Assembly (NCBI RefSeq): GCF_003938655.1
Contig: NZ_RJJT01000009.1
Span: forward strand, 1 to 64,000
DNA: 64,000 nucleotides
Direction of reading: 5' to 3'
DNA from: Rhizobium pisi
GTDB lineage: Bacteria > Pseudomonadota > Alphaproteobacteria > Rhizobiales > Rhizobiaceae
The position numbers and the translations under genes were made by a program. This document shows, in pieces, positions 17,092 to 25,636 of this stretch. The notes under the pieces are model-generated. The model was not told the DNA's origin. It worked only from the letters and a program-made list of their open reading frames with translations, and did no database searches. The number at the start of each line of letters is the position of its first letter. The stretch's first letter is position 1.

Positions 17092-18333
17092 CTACCTGGG
17101 ATCGGCTGCTCGGCGGCGCCTGTAAGTTTGGGCCGCGATGGCGAGCGCGGCGGCAATCAGCGCCGCTGCGACGGCGAAGGTGGTTCGCATGCCGGATGCA
17201 ACGGCTTCGGGACGCGCCATGGCGATGTCCGACGCCGCCGAGGCAAGTGCAAATACGGCTCCCATGACGGAAGCGCCGGTGATCAGTCCGAGATTGCGCG
17301 ACAGGTTGAGCATGCCCGAAATGACGCCCCGCTGCTGGGGACGGACGTCCATCATGACGGTCGTATTGTTGGCGGCCTGGAACAGTTGATAGCCCGGTGT
17401 CAGGATGGCGATGGCAGCGACGTAGCCGGCAATCCCGGGAAACACGGTGAGCGCAATGGAGCCGGCTGCCATGGCGGCGAGCCCTACGATAATCACGAAT
17501 GGTGCGCCCAGACGGTCGACCAGGCGGCCGGCGGGGACACCGCTCAGGGTGGAGATGACAGGGCCGATCGACATGACGATTCCGACGAGCGCTTGGTCGA
17601 GCCCGAGCGCACGGGAAAGGTAGAATGGGGCGACCACCAGCGTTGCCATCATCACCGTCGAAACGAGCGCATTCATGGCCAGGCTGGCGCTCATCACCGG
17701 ATTACGGAACGCCGCCAATCGAATCAGCGGTGAAGCTGTTCTCGCCTCGACGAACACGAAAAGACCGGTGCCAACCGCGGCGGCCAGCAACAGAGCCACA
17801 TTCAGCGGACCAAACCTGCCATGCCCGATCGTCATCGCCAGCGCATAGGCCGAGAGCGTCAGGGCAAGCAGCAACGTGCCCGCAATGTCGAAGCCCGCCC
17901 GATCGGTTTTCTCTCCGCTGCTATCGGCAGGCAGATTGCGGTAGGCGAGAGCGAAGGTCAACACGCCGAGCGGGGCGTTGACGAGGAAGATGGCCGGCCA
18001 GCCGAATCCCGTGATCAGAGCGCCGCCGAGCGACGGACCGAGAGCGGTGCCGATCGCCGACATCGTTCCGAGCAGCCCCATGGCGCTGCCGATCCTCGCC
18101 CTCGGCACGGTCTCGCCGACAAAGGCCATGGTGAGAGCCATCATGATCGCCGCGCCCAGGCCCTGCAGGGCGCGCGCCGCAATCAGCGTCCATAGGGTCG
18201 GCGCGAGGCCGCACAGGATGCAAGCCAGCGTGAAGAGCAGGATGCCGATGAGCAAAAGCCGTCTGCGGCCGGTCGTGTCGCCGAGCCGTCCGACGCTGAC
18301 GATCAGGATGGTAATGGTGAGGAGATAGGCCAT
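17092..18333 (-). CDS. MFS transporter (EmrB/DHA2-like), first helix missing
   Basis: Inner-membrane proton-coupled exporter of 413 residues resembling multidrug permeases. The motif-A-like loop GRLGDTTGRRR appears after only about 20 residues and is preceded by a single helix, whereas DHA2 proteins have a full TM1 with an LDxTIVNVALP-like motif before it. An upstream stop in this frame (18364-18366) rules out a longer product. The divergent LysR gene begins 15 bases away, leaving essentially no promoter space. The GTG at 18357 is an alternative start. A deletion at the junction may have removed TM1, so function is doubtful. Otherwise the frame is intact to an Arg-rich end. Confidence 0.75.
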   Translation of the reverse strand: MAYLLTITILIVSVGRLGDTTGRRRLLLIGILLFTLACILCGLAPTLWTLIAARALQGLGAAIMMALTMAFVGETVPRARIGSAMGLLGTMSAIGTALGPSLGGALITGFGWPAIFLVNAPLGVLTFALAYRNLPADSSGEKTDRAGFDIAGTLLLALTLSAYALAMTIGHGRFGPLNVALLLAAAVGTGLFVFVEARTASPLIRLAAFRNPVMSASLAMNALVSTVMMATLVVAPFYLSRALGLDQALVGIVMSIGPVISTLSGVPAGRLVDRLGAPFVIIVGLAAMAAGSIALTVFPGIAGYVAAIAILTPGYQLFQAANNTTVMMDVRPQQRGVISGMLNLSRNLGLITGASVMGAVFALASAASDIAMARPEAVASGMRTTFAVAAALIAAALAIAAQTYRRRRAADPR

Positions 18334-18347
18334 GTTATGACGGAGTG

Positions 18348-19244
18348 ATGTCAACACCCGATCTCAACCTGCTTGTCACCCTTGATGTGTTGCTTACGGA
18401 AGGCAGCGTTGCGCGCGCGGCCCGAAGATTGCGGCTCAGCCCGTCAGCGATGAGCCGGGCGCTGGCGCGACTGCGCGAAACGACCGGCGATCCGCTGTTG
18501 GTCCGGGCCGGGCGCGGCCTTGTCCCCACGCCGCGGGCGCTCGAACTGCGTGAGCAGGTTGGGCGGATCGTCGAGGATGCACAAGCGGTCCTGCGACCTG
18601 CCAAGGCGCTCGACCTTGACCGTTTGGTCCGAACCTTTACGCTGCGCACCAGCGAAGGCTTCGTCGAAAACTTCGGACCCCAACTCATCGAACGCCTGCA
18701 CAGGCAAGCGCCCGGCGTGCGGCTGCGCTTCATGCAGAAACCGGACAAGGACAGCGCCCCGTTGCGCGACGGCACTGTCGACCTGGAAACCGGGGTCGTC
18801 GACAAGGCGACCGGGCCGGAGGTGCGGACGCAGGCCCTGTTCCGCGACCGTTTCATCGGCGTCGTGCGGATGGGGCATCCGCTTTGTCAGGGCGAGATGA
18901 CGCCGTCCCGTTATACGGCCGGTCGGCACATCTCCGTGTCGCGACGCGGGCGCGACAAAGGATTGATCGACGATGCTCTTGCTGTGCTCGGGCTGGAACG
19001 GCGGATCGTCACGATCGTCGGCGGCTTTTCGACCGCACTGGCTCTCGCTCGCGCCTCAGATCTGATCGCCAGCGTTCCGGAACGGCACACCGAAGCCTTG
19101 CGGGTGGGAATGCACAGTTTCCCCCTGCCCGTCTCCACGCCTGACATCACGGTTTCATTGCTCTGGCATCCGAGGATGGATGCCGATCCCGCGCATCGCT
19201 GGCTGCGTGCGTGTGTTCGGGACGCCTGCGCGGCGATCGGCTAA
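18348..19244 (+). CDS. LysR-family transcriptional regulator
   Basis: DNA-binding regulator of 298 residues. The N-terminal winged HTH (residues 1-60, LLVTLDVLLTEGSVARAARRLRLSPSAMSRALARLRE) is typical, followed by a periplasmic-binding-protein-like effector domain. LTTRs usually control the divergent gene, here the MFS transporter, in response to a small ligand. The two start codons are only 15 bases apart, far less than the usual 60-200 bp, so the normal operator region is absent or lies inside coding sequence. The ATG at 18348 has GGAG very close, only two bases away, so the GTG at 18345 or another start cannot be excluded. Confidence 0.85.
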   Translation: MSTPDLNLLVTLDVLLTEGSVARAARRLRLSPSAMSRALARLRETTGDPLLVRAGRGLVPTPRALELREQVGRIVEDAQAVLRPAKALDLDRLVRTFTLRTSEGFVENFGPQLIERLHRQAPGVRLRFMQKPDKDSAPLRDGTVDLETGVVDKATGPEVRTQALFRDRFIGVVRMGHPLCQGEMTPSRYTAGRHISVSRRGRDKGLIDDALAVLGLERRIVTIVGGFSTALALARASDLIASVPERHTEALRVGMHSFPLPVSTPDITVSLLWHPRMDADPAHRWLRACVRDACAAIG

Positions 19245-19375
19245 GAGGGCGGCGGTTTGCGCCAAGGCAGCAATGCTTCGCCTATCCCGATTTCTTGTCA
19301 TATAAGCACGTTCGAAAGATTGCTATTGTATCTTCACCGATCGACGGCAGAGGCATTCAATCCAAGGAGGATACG

Positions 19376-19492
19376 ATGCACATCATCTGGGACTTTCTGA
19401 CGATTCTGCTGACCATCGGCTCGCTCTATGGCGGTCGCGAATATCGAATCATCCGCGCCCGTGCCCGCGCCCAGAACTGGGGCAATTTCTGA
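19376..19492 (+). CDS. 38-residue membrane-anchored small protein
   Basis: A perfect AAGGAGG stands five bases before the ATG at 19376. The product starts MHIIWDFLTILLTIGSLYGG (one helix) and continues with a basic, Arg-rich tail ending in NWGNF. It therefore looks like an N-in or N-out single-span protein with a cytosolic basic tail. About 130 bases downstream is a strong rho-independent terminator (19623-19652), so this is a free-standing transcription unit. I recognise no family; the excellent ribosome binding site is the main support. Confidence 0.6.
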   Translation: MHIIWDFLTILLTIGSLYGGREYRIIRARARAQNWGNF

Positions 19493-19622
19493 CGTGATTC
19501 CGACGGCCGTTGCCCAGGCGACCTCGGTCGTGGTTACGTTGAACGACGTAGGGTCATGCGCTTGAAGAAGTGCTTTACTCACTAAAAGACGGCTTCTGTC
19601 CGTCATTCTCTCTGTTAGTCCA

Positions 19623-19652
19623 GGCCCGCCTTACCCCAGGCGGGCCCTTTTT
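19623..19652 (+). terminator. Rho-independent terminator
   Basis: GGCCCGCC (19623-19630) pairs with GGCGGGCC (19639-19646) around loop TTACCCCA, followed by CTTTTT. The stem is a perfect 8 bp. It would end the transcript of the 38-residue gene at 19376. A smaller hairpin, GACGG/CCGTC at 19588-19604, lies upstream in the same 3' region, so a short stable 3' RNA is possible. Confidence 0.8.
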
Positions 19653-19704
19653 GTTGAAGCAAGCGACGCCCGCCGTGCAAAACGGCGGTCATGCCGTTGC
19701 CTGA

Positions 19705-19860
19705 CTACTTCTTGGCACCGGCTGAAAGCACCCGATGTGTCGCATTGTCCAATGCGTGACTTGTTTCCTGCCCATCCTTCTTCAGTCCGCGCGCAGTGTT
19801 GCCGCAACCGGAAAGTGTGAGCAGGCAGATGCAGGCAAGGGCGATGGCAGCTTTTGGCAT
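19705..19860 (-). CDS. Entericidin-like small lipoprotein
   Basis: A 51-residue product with a lipoprotein signal (lipobox LSGC near residue 19) followed by GNTARGLKKDGQETSHALDNATHRV, the layout of the EcnA/EcnB entericidin family. These are small stress-linked envelope lipoproteins; the toxin/antidote role shown in enterics is not established in rhizobia. The ATG at 19860 has GGGGA eight bases upstream and gives a normal signal length. The gene is single; no second entericidin-type gene adjoins it. Confidence 0.75.
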   Translation of the reverse strand: MPKAAIALACICLLTLSGCGNTARGLKKDGQETSHALDNATHRVLSAGAKK

Positions 19861-19917
19861 CAAATGTTTCCCCGATTGAATGGCGATCCGGGAAGAATGG
19901 TGCAATCCCTGCGAAAA

Positions 19918-20103
19918 TCAATCCGCTAGCAGGCGGCGGGCACGGCCGATGATGGCCGGCATCACTTTCGGATCGCACCCGCCGGGTTTAACGCCGATCA
20001 AAACTCCGTTCCAGGCGATGTGCGGATCTGCCGTCATCGACCGCAGCGTCTTGATTGCAATGACTGCGGGACGGTCAGTATTGATCGCTGACATCAGTGC
20101 CAT
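19918..20103 (-). CDS. Small hypothetical protein (low support)
   Basis: A 61-codon frame upstream of the entericidin-like gene on the same strand. Its third-position G+C is high and the translation (MALMSAINTDRPAVIAIKTL, then a Gly/Pro-containing middle and a basic C-terminus) reads like a small soluble protein. There is no good ribosome binding site at either of the two in-frame ATG codons. I do not recognise it; it may be noise. Confidence 0.3.
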   Translation of the reverse strand: MALMSAINTDRPAVIAIKTLRSMTADPHIAWNGVLIGVKPGGCDPKVMPAIIGRARRLLAD

Positions 20104-20218
20104 GAAGACGAATTACATCAGCCGTCGAATATGTTCCCGTTCTATCAGGAGTTTGAATCCTTCATACGGGTATTATTGTTCAATCGTTAGCAGAAGAAAA
20201 CCTGCGGGAGGCAGTAGT

Positions 20219-20257
20219 TTAAATTTTACTTAAATTTCACACTTAACCATCCGTTAA
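20219..20257 (+). promoter_or_regulatory. Two exact CtrA-type boxes (TTAA-N7-TTAA)
   Basis: TTAA at 20219-20222 and 20230-20233 form one box; TTAA at 20243-20246 and 20254-20257 form the second, the latter with the extended TTAACC half. Both have exactly seven bases between half sites, and the boxes repeat with a 24-bp period. This matches the binding consensus of CtrA, the alphaproteobacterial cell-cycle regulator. The 38-residue gene starts 61 bases downstream of the second box. Confidence 0.5.
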
Positions 20258-20317
20258 TAATAATCTTGCGAAGCGTCTACATCAGCTTATGCTTTACTCA
20301 AAACGGGGAAGAAAAAG

Positions 20318-20434
20318 ATGTTTAGCAAGAGCCTGATCATGCCTTTCGGCTTCGCGACACTTGCAATCGCCGGTCTTCTGTTTCAAATCGCCATTCATGC
20401 GCTGGAAACGCCGGTCACGCAGCTACATCCGTGA
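20318..20434 (+). CDS. 38-residue exported or membrane micro-protein
   Basis: The ATG at 20318 follows GGGGAAG by six bases. The product begins MFSKSLIMPFGFATLAIAGL and continues LFQIAIHALETPVTQLHP, that is, one hydrophobic helix with a short basic N-terminus and a polar tail. It could be a signal-anchored membrane protein or a pre-peptide resembling small pilin-type precursors, although no prepilin cleavage motif is obvious. Two CtrA-type boxes lie upstream, suggesting cell-cycle control. The next gene on this strand, the stress-type membrane protein at 20518, has its own promoter candidate starting 26 bases downstream of this stop. Confidence 0.5.
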   Translation: MFSKSLIMPFGFATLAIAGLLFQIAIHALETPVTQLHP

Positions 20435-20459
20435 ACGCTGTTTAAGTTCCTCCGGGAGT

Positions 20460-20484
20460 GGAACTTTCTTTCGTTTCGTGCATT
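20460..20484 (+). promoter_or_regulatory. Possible EcfG-type promoter of the GlsB-family gene
   Basis: GGAAC at 20460-20464, 16 bases, then CATT at 20481-20484, one mismatch to the EcfG pattern GGAAC-N16/17-CGTT. The gene start is 34 bases downstream. GlsB/YeaQ-type genes are commonly stress induced. Confidence 0.4.
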
Positions 20485-20517
20485 CATTCGAGTCGTTTTG
20501 TCAGGAGGGAAAACACT

Positions 20518-20772
20518 ATGGAAAACGCAGGCGTGGGTTGGATTGCGGCCATAATCATCGGCGGTATTGCCGGATGGCTGGCGGAAAAGGCCATGAGCAG
20601 CAATATGGGCCTGCTCATGAACATATTGCTTGGCATCGTCGGCGCCATCGTCGCCAATTGGATACTGGGTCTCTTGCACATCCAGCCGCTGGCCGGCTGG
20701 CTGGGTTATCTGATCACCGGTTTCGTCGGCGCCTGCATTCTGATCGTAATCGGCCGCGTCATCCGCCGCTGA
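20518..20772 (+). CDS. GlsB/YeaQ/YmgE family stress membrane protein
   Basis: Inner-membrane protein of 84 residues with three hydrophobic helices and the Gly-rich pattern of the transglycosylase-associated (GlsB) family: GWIAAIIIGGIAGWLAEKAM at the start, then MNILLGIVGAIVANWILGLL and a final GFVGACILIVIGRVIRR. These proteins are general stress products of unknown mechanism. The ATG at 20518 follows AGGAGG about ten bases upstream; an upstream in-frame start at 20458 has no support. The EcfG-like element upstream fits stress control. Confidence 0.82.
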   Translation: MENAGVGWIAAIIIGGIAGWLAEKAMSSNMGLLMNILLGIVGAIVANWILGLLHIQPLAGWLGYLITGFVGACILIVIGRVIRR

Positions 20773-20890
20773 CCGGTCGCGCCAGTGACCGGTCATGTTA
20801 GATGGCCCGGTCGCGACAGCCGTTAGAGCACATGAAACTTGAAAGCCGGGCGTTCATGGCGTCCGGCCTTTCCTTGCCCGAACTCCGTTT

Positions 20891-21172
20891 TCAGCGGCGG
20901 CTCAGCAGGCCGAAAAGATAAGCGACGCCTGCCGTCACCGCGAGCGCCATGAGCGGTTCTTCGCGAACCTTGTCGCGCAGCCGTTCCGTCATCAGCGAAG
21001 CCTCGTCGCTCACCACGGACTTTGCGCCCTGCCCTAGCGCCCGTACGCTGTCGGTCAGCCTGGAGAGGTCTTCGCGCAGCGCCGCGACCTGCGCCGACAG
21101 ATCGTCTGCTGCGATATCGGCCTTGACGCGCGCAGCGGTGGATTCGGCGGAAGCGGTTTTCAATTCTGCCAT
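20891..21172 (-). CDS. DUF883-type membrane-anchored protein (ElaB/YqjD-like)
   Basis: A 93-residue protein: a charged, heptad-like region (residues about 10-70, probable coiled coil), a conserved RLRDKVREEPLMALAVTAG segment, and one C-terminal helix ending LFGLLSRR. This is the layout of the ElaB/YqjD/DUF883 family, in which inner-membrane anchored members associate with ribosomes in stationary phase in E. coli. The ATG at 21172 has AGGAG upstream. A perfect EcfG-type promoter stands 32 bases before the start codon, strong support for general-stress induction. Confidence 0.8.
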   Translation of the reverse strand: MAELKTASAESTAARVKADIAADDLSAQVAALREDLSRLTDSVRALGQGAKSVVSDEASLMTERLRDKVREEPLMALAVTAGVAYLFGLLSRR

Positions 21173-21203
21173 GGTCTGCTCCTGTTTCCTGGGATGCCGC
21201 TTC

Positions 21204-21229
21204 AACGAAATGACGGCCGGAAAGGTTCC
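21204..21229 (-). promoter_or_regulatory. Perfect EcfG-type stress promoter
   Basis: Read on the minus strand, GGAAC (21229-21225), 17 bases, then CGTT (21207-21204), an exact match to the alphaproteobacterial general-stress sigma consensus GGAAC-N16/17-CGTT. The predicted transcription start leaves a leader of about 25 bases before the DUF883-type gene. Confidence 0.65.
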
Positions 21230-21391
21230 GCCGGAGCCGATCTTTTGTTGCCCATCAGGGTCGCGCGCGCCGCCCGCCGTTCCCCGCAGCTTTTCGCGCG
21301 ACAAACCCTTCATTTCCTGTCGGGTTTGTTCTAAGGAACGTCGAATGTCTGCCCGCGTGCGGGTCAATGATACTGCGAGGTTTGCGTTTCT

Positions 21392-23284
21392 ATGTTCCAT
21401 CTTCTGAGAAGAGCCGCTCAGACCTGGGTCGCCAAGCTGCTGATGCTTCTGCTGGTCGCCTCCTTCGGCATCTGGGGCGTTTCCCGCTCGCTGATAACGG
21501 GCGGCAACAGCACCACGGTCGTGGCCGTCGGCGATCAGCATGTGGACGTCAACGAATTCCACCTCGCCTATCAGCGCCAGGTGGCAAGCCTCAGCCAGCA
21601 GTTCGGCACGCGCCTCACCCCCGAGCAGGCCCGCGCCTTCGGCGTCGAGCAGCAGGTGCTCTCCCAGCTCGTTGCCGGCGCCTCGCTCGACCAGCTCGCC
21701 GAAGACATGAATCTCGGCCTCTCCGAGGATCGCCTTGCCCAGCTGATCGGCGACGATCCGGCCTTCAAGGCCGTCAACGGCAAGTTCGACCGCGAGCTCT
21801 TCATCTCGCGCCTGCGCAACGCCGGCATCCGCCAGGACGACTATATCAAGGAGCGCAGCAAGGTCGCCGTCCGCAGCCAGATCGTCGATGCCGTCTCCAA
21901 CGGCTTCACAGCGCCGAAGACGCTGGTCGATGCCCTGAAGCTCTATGGCAACGAAAGCCGCAGCGTCGACTATCTGCTGCTCACCGCCGCCAATATCGAG
22001 CCGATCAAGGCGCCGGCCGACGACGTGCTGGCGACGTGGTTCGAAGGTGTCAAACAGCGCTACCGCGCACCGGAATACCGTAAGCTCATCTATCTCAAGC
22101 TGCAGCCCGTCGATATCGCCGATGCCGCGACTGTCAGCGACGACCAGATCCGTGAGGCGTTCGACAAGGGCAAGGATGCCTATCGCACGCCGGAAAGCCG
22201 CACCATCGAGCAGTTGACCTTCGCCAGCAAGGATCTTGCCACTGCCGCCCAAACGGCGCTGAAGAGCGGCACCAGCTTCGACCAGCTAGTTTCCGACCAG
22301 GGCAAGACGGCAAGCGACGTGCTGCTTGGCGAATTCACCAAGGACAAGGTTCCCGACCAGGCCGTTGCCGACGCCGCCTTCGCGGTTGCGACAGATGGCG
22401 GCACGACGCCGGTTGTCGATGGTTCCTTTGGTCCGGTCATCCTGCGCGTCACCAATATCAAGCGGGAGACGATCAAGAATTTCGACGAGGTGAAGGACGA
22501 TATCCGCAAGCAGCTGGCGCTCTCCAACGCCTCTCAGGAAGTGATCAATGTTCATGACCGCATCGAGGACCTGCGCGCCGGCGGCGCCACGCTCGAGGAT
22601 ATCGCCAACCAGCTGAAGCTCAAGGCTGTGGCCGTCGATGCCGTCGATATGACCGGCGCCGGCAAGGACGGCAACGAGGTCAAGGATATTCCGACCAAGC
22701 AGCAATTGCTCGGCGAAGCCTTCAAGACCGAGGTCGGCGTCGATGCGCCGCCGCTGCCGATGGGCAATGACGGTTATGTCTGGTTCAACGTCCGCGAAAT
22801 CACGCCGGATCGCGATCGTCCGGTTGCCGAGGTGCGCGAAAGGGCCGTCGAGGACTGGACGGCGGAACAGCAGAAGGCGGCACTCGCCAAGAAGGCTGAA
22901 GAATTGAAGGCCGAAGCCGCGAAGGGCACCGCACTTGCCGATATCGCAGCGCCGCTCGGCATCGCTGTTGAAAGCAAGAGCGGTTTCACCCGTTCCACCG
23001 ACGATCCGGTCCTCGGCCGTGGCGGTATCGGTGCCGCTTTCTCCGGACCTACCGATACGGTGGCGAGCGCTGTCGGCGCCGATCCCTCGACGCAGATCCT
23101 GCTGAAGGTCACCGAGGTCAACGCTGAGCCGACCGGCGACGTGCTGAACAACCGCGATGCCCAGATCACCGCCATGGCCAATGCCGCCGGCGATGATATT
23201 CTCGATCAGATGGTCAACCTGCTGCAGACGCAGTACGGCGCGCAGATCAACCAGACGCTCGCCGAGAAGGCGACGGTCCGCTAG
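21392..23284 (+). CDS. PpiD-like periplasmic foldase (SurA N-terminal domain)
   Basis: A 630-residue protein anchored by one N-terminal helix (residues about 13-33) with a large periplasmic part. SurA/PpiD chaperone segments surround a parvulin-type PPIase region (about residues 260-370, with [19 protein letters not shown] and [19 protein letters not shown]). Such proteins help secreted and outer-membrane proteins fold at the translocon exit. The parvulin core looks divergent, so chaperone activity may dominate. The ATG at 21392 has no strong ribosome binding site. The stop is 14 bases before trpD, suggesting that the foldase is cotranscribed with trpD-trpC-moaC-moeA. Confidence 0.85.
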   Translation: MFHLLRRAAQTWVAKLLMLLLVASFGIWGVSRSLITGGNSTTVVAVGDQHVDVNEFHLAYQRQVASLSQQFGTRLTPEQARAFGVEQQVLSQLVAGASLDQLAEDMNLGLSEDRLAQLIGDDPAFKAVNGKFDRELFISRLRNAGIRQDDYIKERSKVAVRSQIVDAVSNGFTAPKTLVDALKLYGNESRSVDYLLLTAANIEPIKAPADDVLATWFEGVKQRYRAPEYRKLIYLKLQPVDIADAATVSDDQIREAFDKGKDAYRTPESRTIEQLTFASKDLATAAQTALKSGTSFDQLVSDQGKTASDVLLGEFTKDKVPDQAVADAAFAVATDGGTTPVVDGSFGPVILRVTNIKRETIKNFDEVKDDIRKQLALSNASQEVINVHDRIEDLRAGGATLEDIANQLKLKAVAVDAVDMTGAGKDGNEVKDIPTKQQLLGEAFKTEVGVDAPPLPMGNDGYVWFNVREITPDRDRPVAEVRERAVEDWTAEQQKAALAKKAEELKAEAAKGTALADIAAPLGIAVESKSGFTRSTDDPVLGRGGIGAAFSGPTDTVASAVGADPSTQILLKVTEVNAEPTGDVLNNRDAQITAMANAAGDDILDQMVNLLQTQYGAQINQTLAEKATVR

Positions 23285-23298
23285 GAGGCTTGAACCGC

Positions 23299-24315
23299 AT
23301 GACCGATCTGAAGCCGCTTCTGGCCAAGGCAGCAAGCCGCGAGCCCCTGACCCGTGACGAGGCCCGCCAGGCCTTCGATATCCTGATGTCCGGCCAGGCA
23401 ACGCCTTCGCAGATCGGCGGCTTCCTGATGGCACTGCGTGTTCGCGGCGAGACGGTCGACGAGATCGTCGGCGCTGTTACCACGATGCGCTCCAAGATGC
23501 TGCGGGTAGAAGCCCCCGCCGACGCGATCGATATCGTCGGCACCGGCGGCGATGCCAGCGGCACCTACAATATTTCGACATTGGCGGCCCTGATTGTCGC
23601 CGGTGCCGGCGTTCCGGTCGCCAAGCACGGTAACCGGGCACTCAGTTCGAAATCCGGTGCCGCCGATAGCCTTGCCGCCCTCGGCGTCAATCTCGAGGTC
23701 ACTCCCGAAATGATCTCGCGCTGCATTGCCGAGGCCGGTGTCGGCTTCATGTTCGCGCAGCAGCATCATTCGGCCATGCGCCATGTCGGCCCCACCCGTG
23801 TCGAGCTTGGCACACGCACCATCTTCAACCTGCTTGGACCGCTCTCGAATCCGGCTGGCGTCAAGCGCCAGCTCCTCGGTGTCTTTGCGCCGCAATGGGT
23901 CGTGCCGCTTGCCGAAGTCATGCGCGATCTCGGCTCCGAAAGCGTCTGGGTTGTTCACGGTGACGGCCTCGACGAAATCACCACGACCGGCAAGACCAGT
24001 GTCGCTGCACTCGAGAACGGTCAGATCCGTACTTTCGAGCTTTCACCTGATGACTTCGGCATAGCACCCTGCGTGCTCGCCGATATCAAGGGCGGCGATG
24101 GCACCGTCAATGCCGCAGCACTCCGCAATGTGCTTGCCGGTGCCAAGAACGCCTATCGCGATATCGCGCTCGCCAATGCCGCCGCTTCGCTCGTTATTGC
24201 AGGCAAAGCCGGGACGATCCGCGACGGAATGAAGCTCGCCACGGAGTCACTGGATAGCGGCGCCACGGCCTCTGCCCTCGACAAACTGATCGCCGTATCC
24301 AACGATATCGACTAG
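23299..24315 (+). CDS. trpD: Anthranilate phosphoribosyltransferase
   Basis: Transfers phosphoribosyl from PRPP to anthranilate, the second committed step to tryptophan. The product is 338 residues, the usual length. The PRPP-binding motif [14 protein letters not shown], the [13 protein letters not shown] segment and [23 protein letters not shown] are all present. The ATG at 23299 is chosen; GGAGG lies ten bases upstream, whereas the TTG at 23290 would leave it only one base away. It is followed by trpC after nine bases. Confidence 0.96.
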   Translation: MTDLKPLLAKAASREPLTRDEARQAFDILMSGQATPSQIGGFLMALRVRGETVDEIVGAVTTMRSKMLRVEAPADAIDIVGTGGDASGTYNISTLAALIVAGAGVPVAKHGNRALSSKSGAADSLAALGVNLEVTPEMISRCIAEAGVGFMFAQQHHSAMRHVGPTRVELGTRTIFNLLGPLSNPAGVKRQLLGVFAPQWVVPLAEVMRDLGSESVWVVHGDGLDEITTTGKTSVAALENGQIRTFELSPDDFGIAPCVLADIKGGDGTVNAAALRNVLAGAKNAYRDIALANAAASLVIAGKAGTIRDGMKLATESLDSGATASALDKLIAVSNDID

Positions 24316-24324
24316 GATCGCCTC

Positions 24325-25137
24325 ATGACCGATATCCTGAAGAAGATCGAAGCCTACAAGCGTGAGGAAATCGCGGCCGCCAAGGCGAAGACCTCGCTTG
24401 CGGATCTGAGGGCCATGCAGGCCGGCCAGTCGGCGCCGCGCGGTTTCCACAAGGCGCTCGTCGCCAAGCGCGATGCCGGCCAGCTCGGCCTCATCGCCGA
24501 GATCAAGAAGGCAAGCCCGTCCAAAGGTCTGATCCGGCCGGATTTCGATCCGCCAGCACTTGCAAAAGCATATGAAGCCGGTGGCGCTGCCTGCCTTTCG
24601 GTTCTCACCGACACGCCGAGCTTCCAGGGTGCACCGGAATTCCTGACGGCAGCGCGCGCTGTCTGCGCCCTGCCCGCGCTGCGCAAGGATTTCATGTTCG
24701 AGACCTATCAGGTCCACGAAGCCCGCGCCTGGGGCGGCGATTGCATTCTTCTCATCATGGCCTCGCTGACGGATGACGATGCGGAGCGTCTGCAGGACGA
24801 AGCTTTCTCGCTCGGCATGGACGTGCTGGTCGAGGTCCATGACATCGAGGAAATGGAACGCGCGCTGAAGCTTTCCTCGCCGCTCGTCGGCATCAACAAT
24901 CGCAATCTGCGTACCTTCGAGGTCAGCCTAACGGTCAGCGAGACGCTGGCATCAATGGTGCCTGATGATCGGCTGCTGGTCGGCGAAAGCGGCATCTTCA
25001 CCAATGCGGATTGCAAGCGCCTGCAGGCTGTCGACATCAACACCTTCCTCGTCGGCGAAAGCCTGATGCGCAAGGACGACGTAACGGCCGCCACCCGCTC
25101 GCTGCTCTTCGGCGAAGCCGCCATCGCGGCCGAATGA
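24325..25137 (+). CDS. trpC: Indole-3-glycerol phosphate synthase
   Basis: TIM-barrel enzyme (270 residues) that closes the indole ring in tryptophan synthesis. Family motifs include [13 protein letters not shown] near residues 59-71, [40 protein letters not shown] and [11 protein letters not shown]. Unlike the enteric TrpCF fusion it has no PRAI domain. trpD-trpC clustered with molybdenum cofactor genes is the usual alphaproteobacterial arrangement. The stop is one base from the moaC start, implying translational coupling. Confidence 0.96.
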   Translation: MTDILKKIEAYKREEIAAAKAKTSLADLRAMQAGQSAPRGFHKALVAKRDAGQLGLIAEIKKASPSKGLIRPDFDPPALAKAYEAGGAACLSVLTDTPSFQGAPEFLTAARAVCALPALRKDFMFETYQVHEARAWGGDCILLIMASLTDDDAERLQDEAFSLGMDVLVEVHDIEEMERALKLSSPLVGINNRNLRTFEVSLTVSETLASMVPDDRLLVGESGIFTNADCKRLQAVDINTFLVGESLMRKDDVTAATRSLLFGEAAIAAE

Positions 25138-25138
25138 T

Positions 25139-25636
25139 ATGAGCGGCGGAAAGCCCGGCCTCACCCATATCGACGCCTCCGGCGAGGCGCATATGGTCGA
25201 TGTCTCCGACAAGGCAGAGACGGTGCGCATTGCAACAGCCGAGGGCCATGTGAAGATGGCACCGGAAACGCTCGCTCTCATCCGGCAAGGCAATGCCAAG
25301 AAGGGCGATGTGATCGGCACGGCCCGTCTTGCCGGCATCATGGCGGCAAAACGCACCGCCGATCTCATCCCGCTCTGCCATCCGCTGATGCTGACGAAGG
25401 TCGCGGTCGAGATCGAGGAAGACGCCGCCCTGCCCGGACTGCGCGTGAGAGCGACTGCCAAGCTCACCGGCAAGACCGGCGTGGAGATGGAGGCGCTGAC
25501 CGCGGTCTCGGTCGCTTGTCTCACGATCTACGACATGGCCAAGGCCGCTGATAAGGCAATGGAGATCAGTGGCGTCAGGCTGCTCGAAAAATCCGGCGGC
25601 AAATCTGGTGATTTCAGTCGCCCGGAGGCGAAATGA
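25139..25636 (+). CDS. moaC: Cyclic pyranopterin monophosphate synthase MoaC
   Basis: Second enzyme of molybdenum cofactor synthesis, converting the MoaA product to cPMP; 165 residues. Characteristic motifs are [15 protein letters not shown] at the start, the active-site segment [10 protein letters not shown] and [20 protein letters not shown] with the catalytic Asp. The ATG at 25139 lies one base after trpC; moeA starts inside the stop codon region (ATGA overlap), so the two Mo-cofactor genes are coupled. Confidence 0.97.
   Translation: MSGGKPGLTHIDASGEAHMVDVSDKAETVRIATAEGHVKMAPETLALIRQGNAKKGDVIGTARLAGIMAAKRTADLIPLCHPLMLTKVAVEIEEDAALPGLRVRATAKLTGKTGVEMEALTAVSVACLTIYDMAKAADKAMEISGVRLLEKSGGKSGDFSRPEAK

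Noticed and set aside
19991..20013. EcfG-like site upstream of the entericidin-type gene
   Set aside because: On the minus strand GGAAC and CGTT are present but separated by only 14 bases, shorter than the 16-17 required, and the site is about 130 bases from the start codon and inside another frame.
20891..22252. 453-codon minus-strand frame running from the DUF883-type gene into the foldase gene
   Set aside because: Only the last 93 codons have a ribosome binding site, a promoter and family features; the rest is antisense to the PpiD-like gene.
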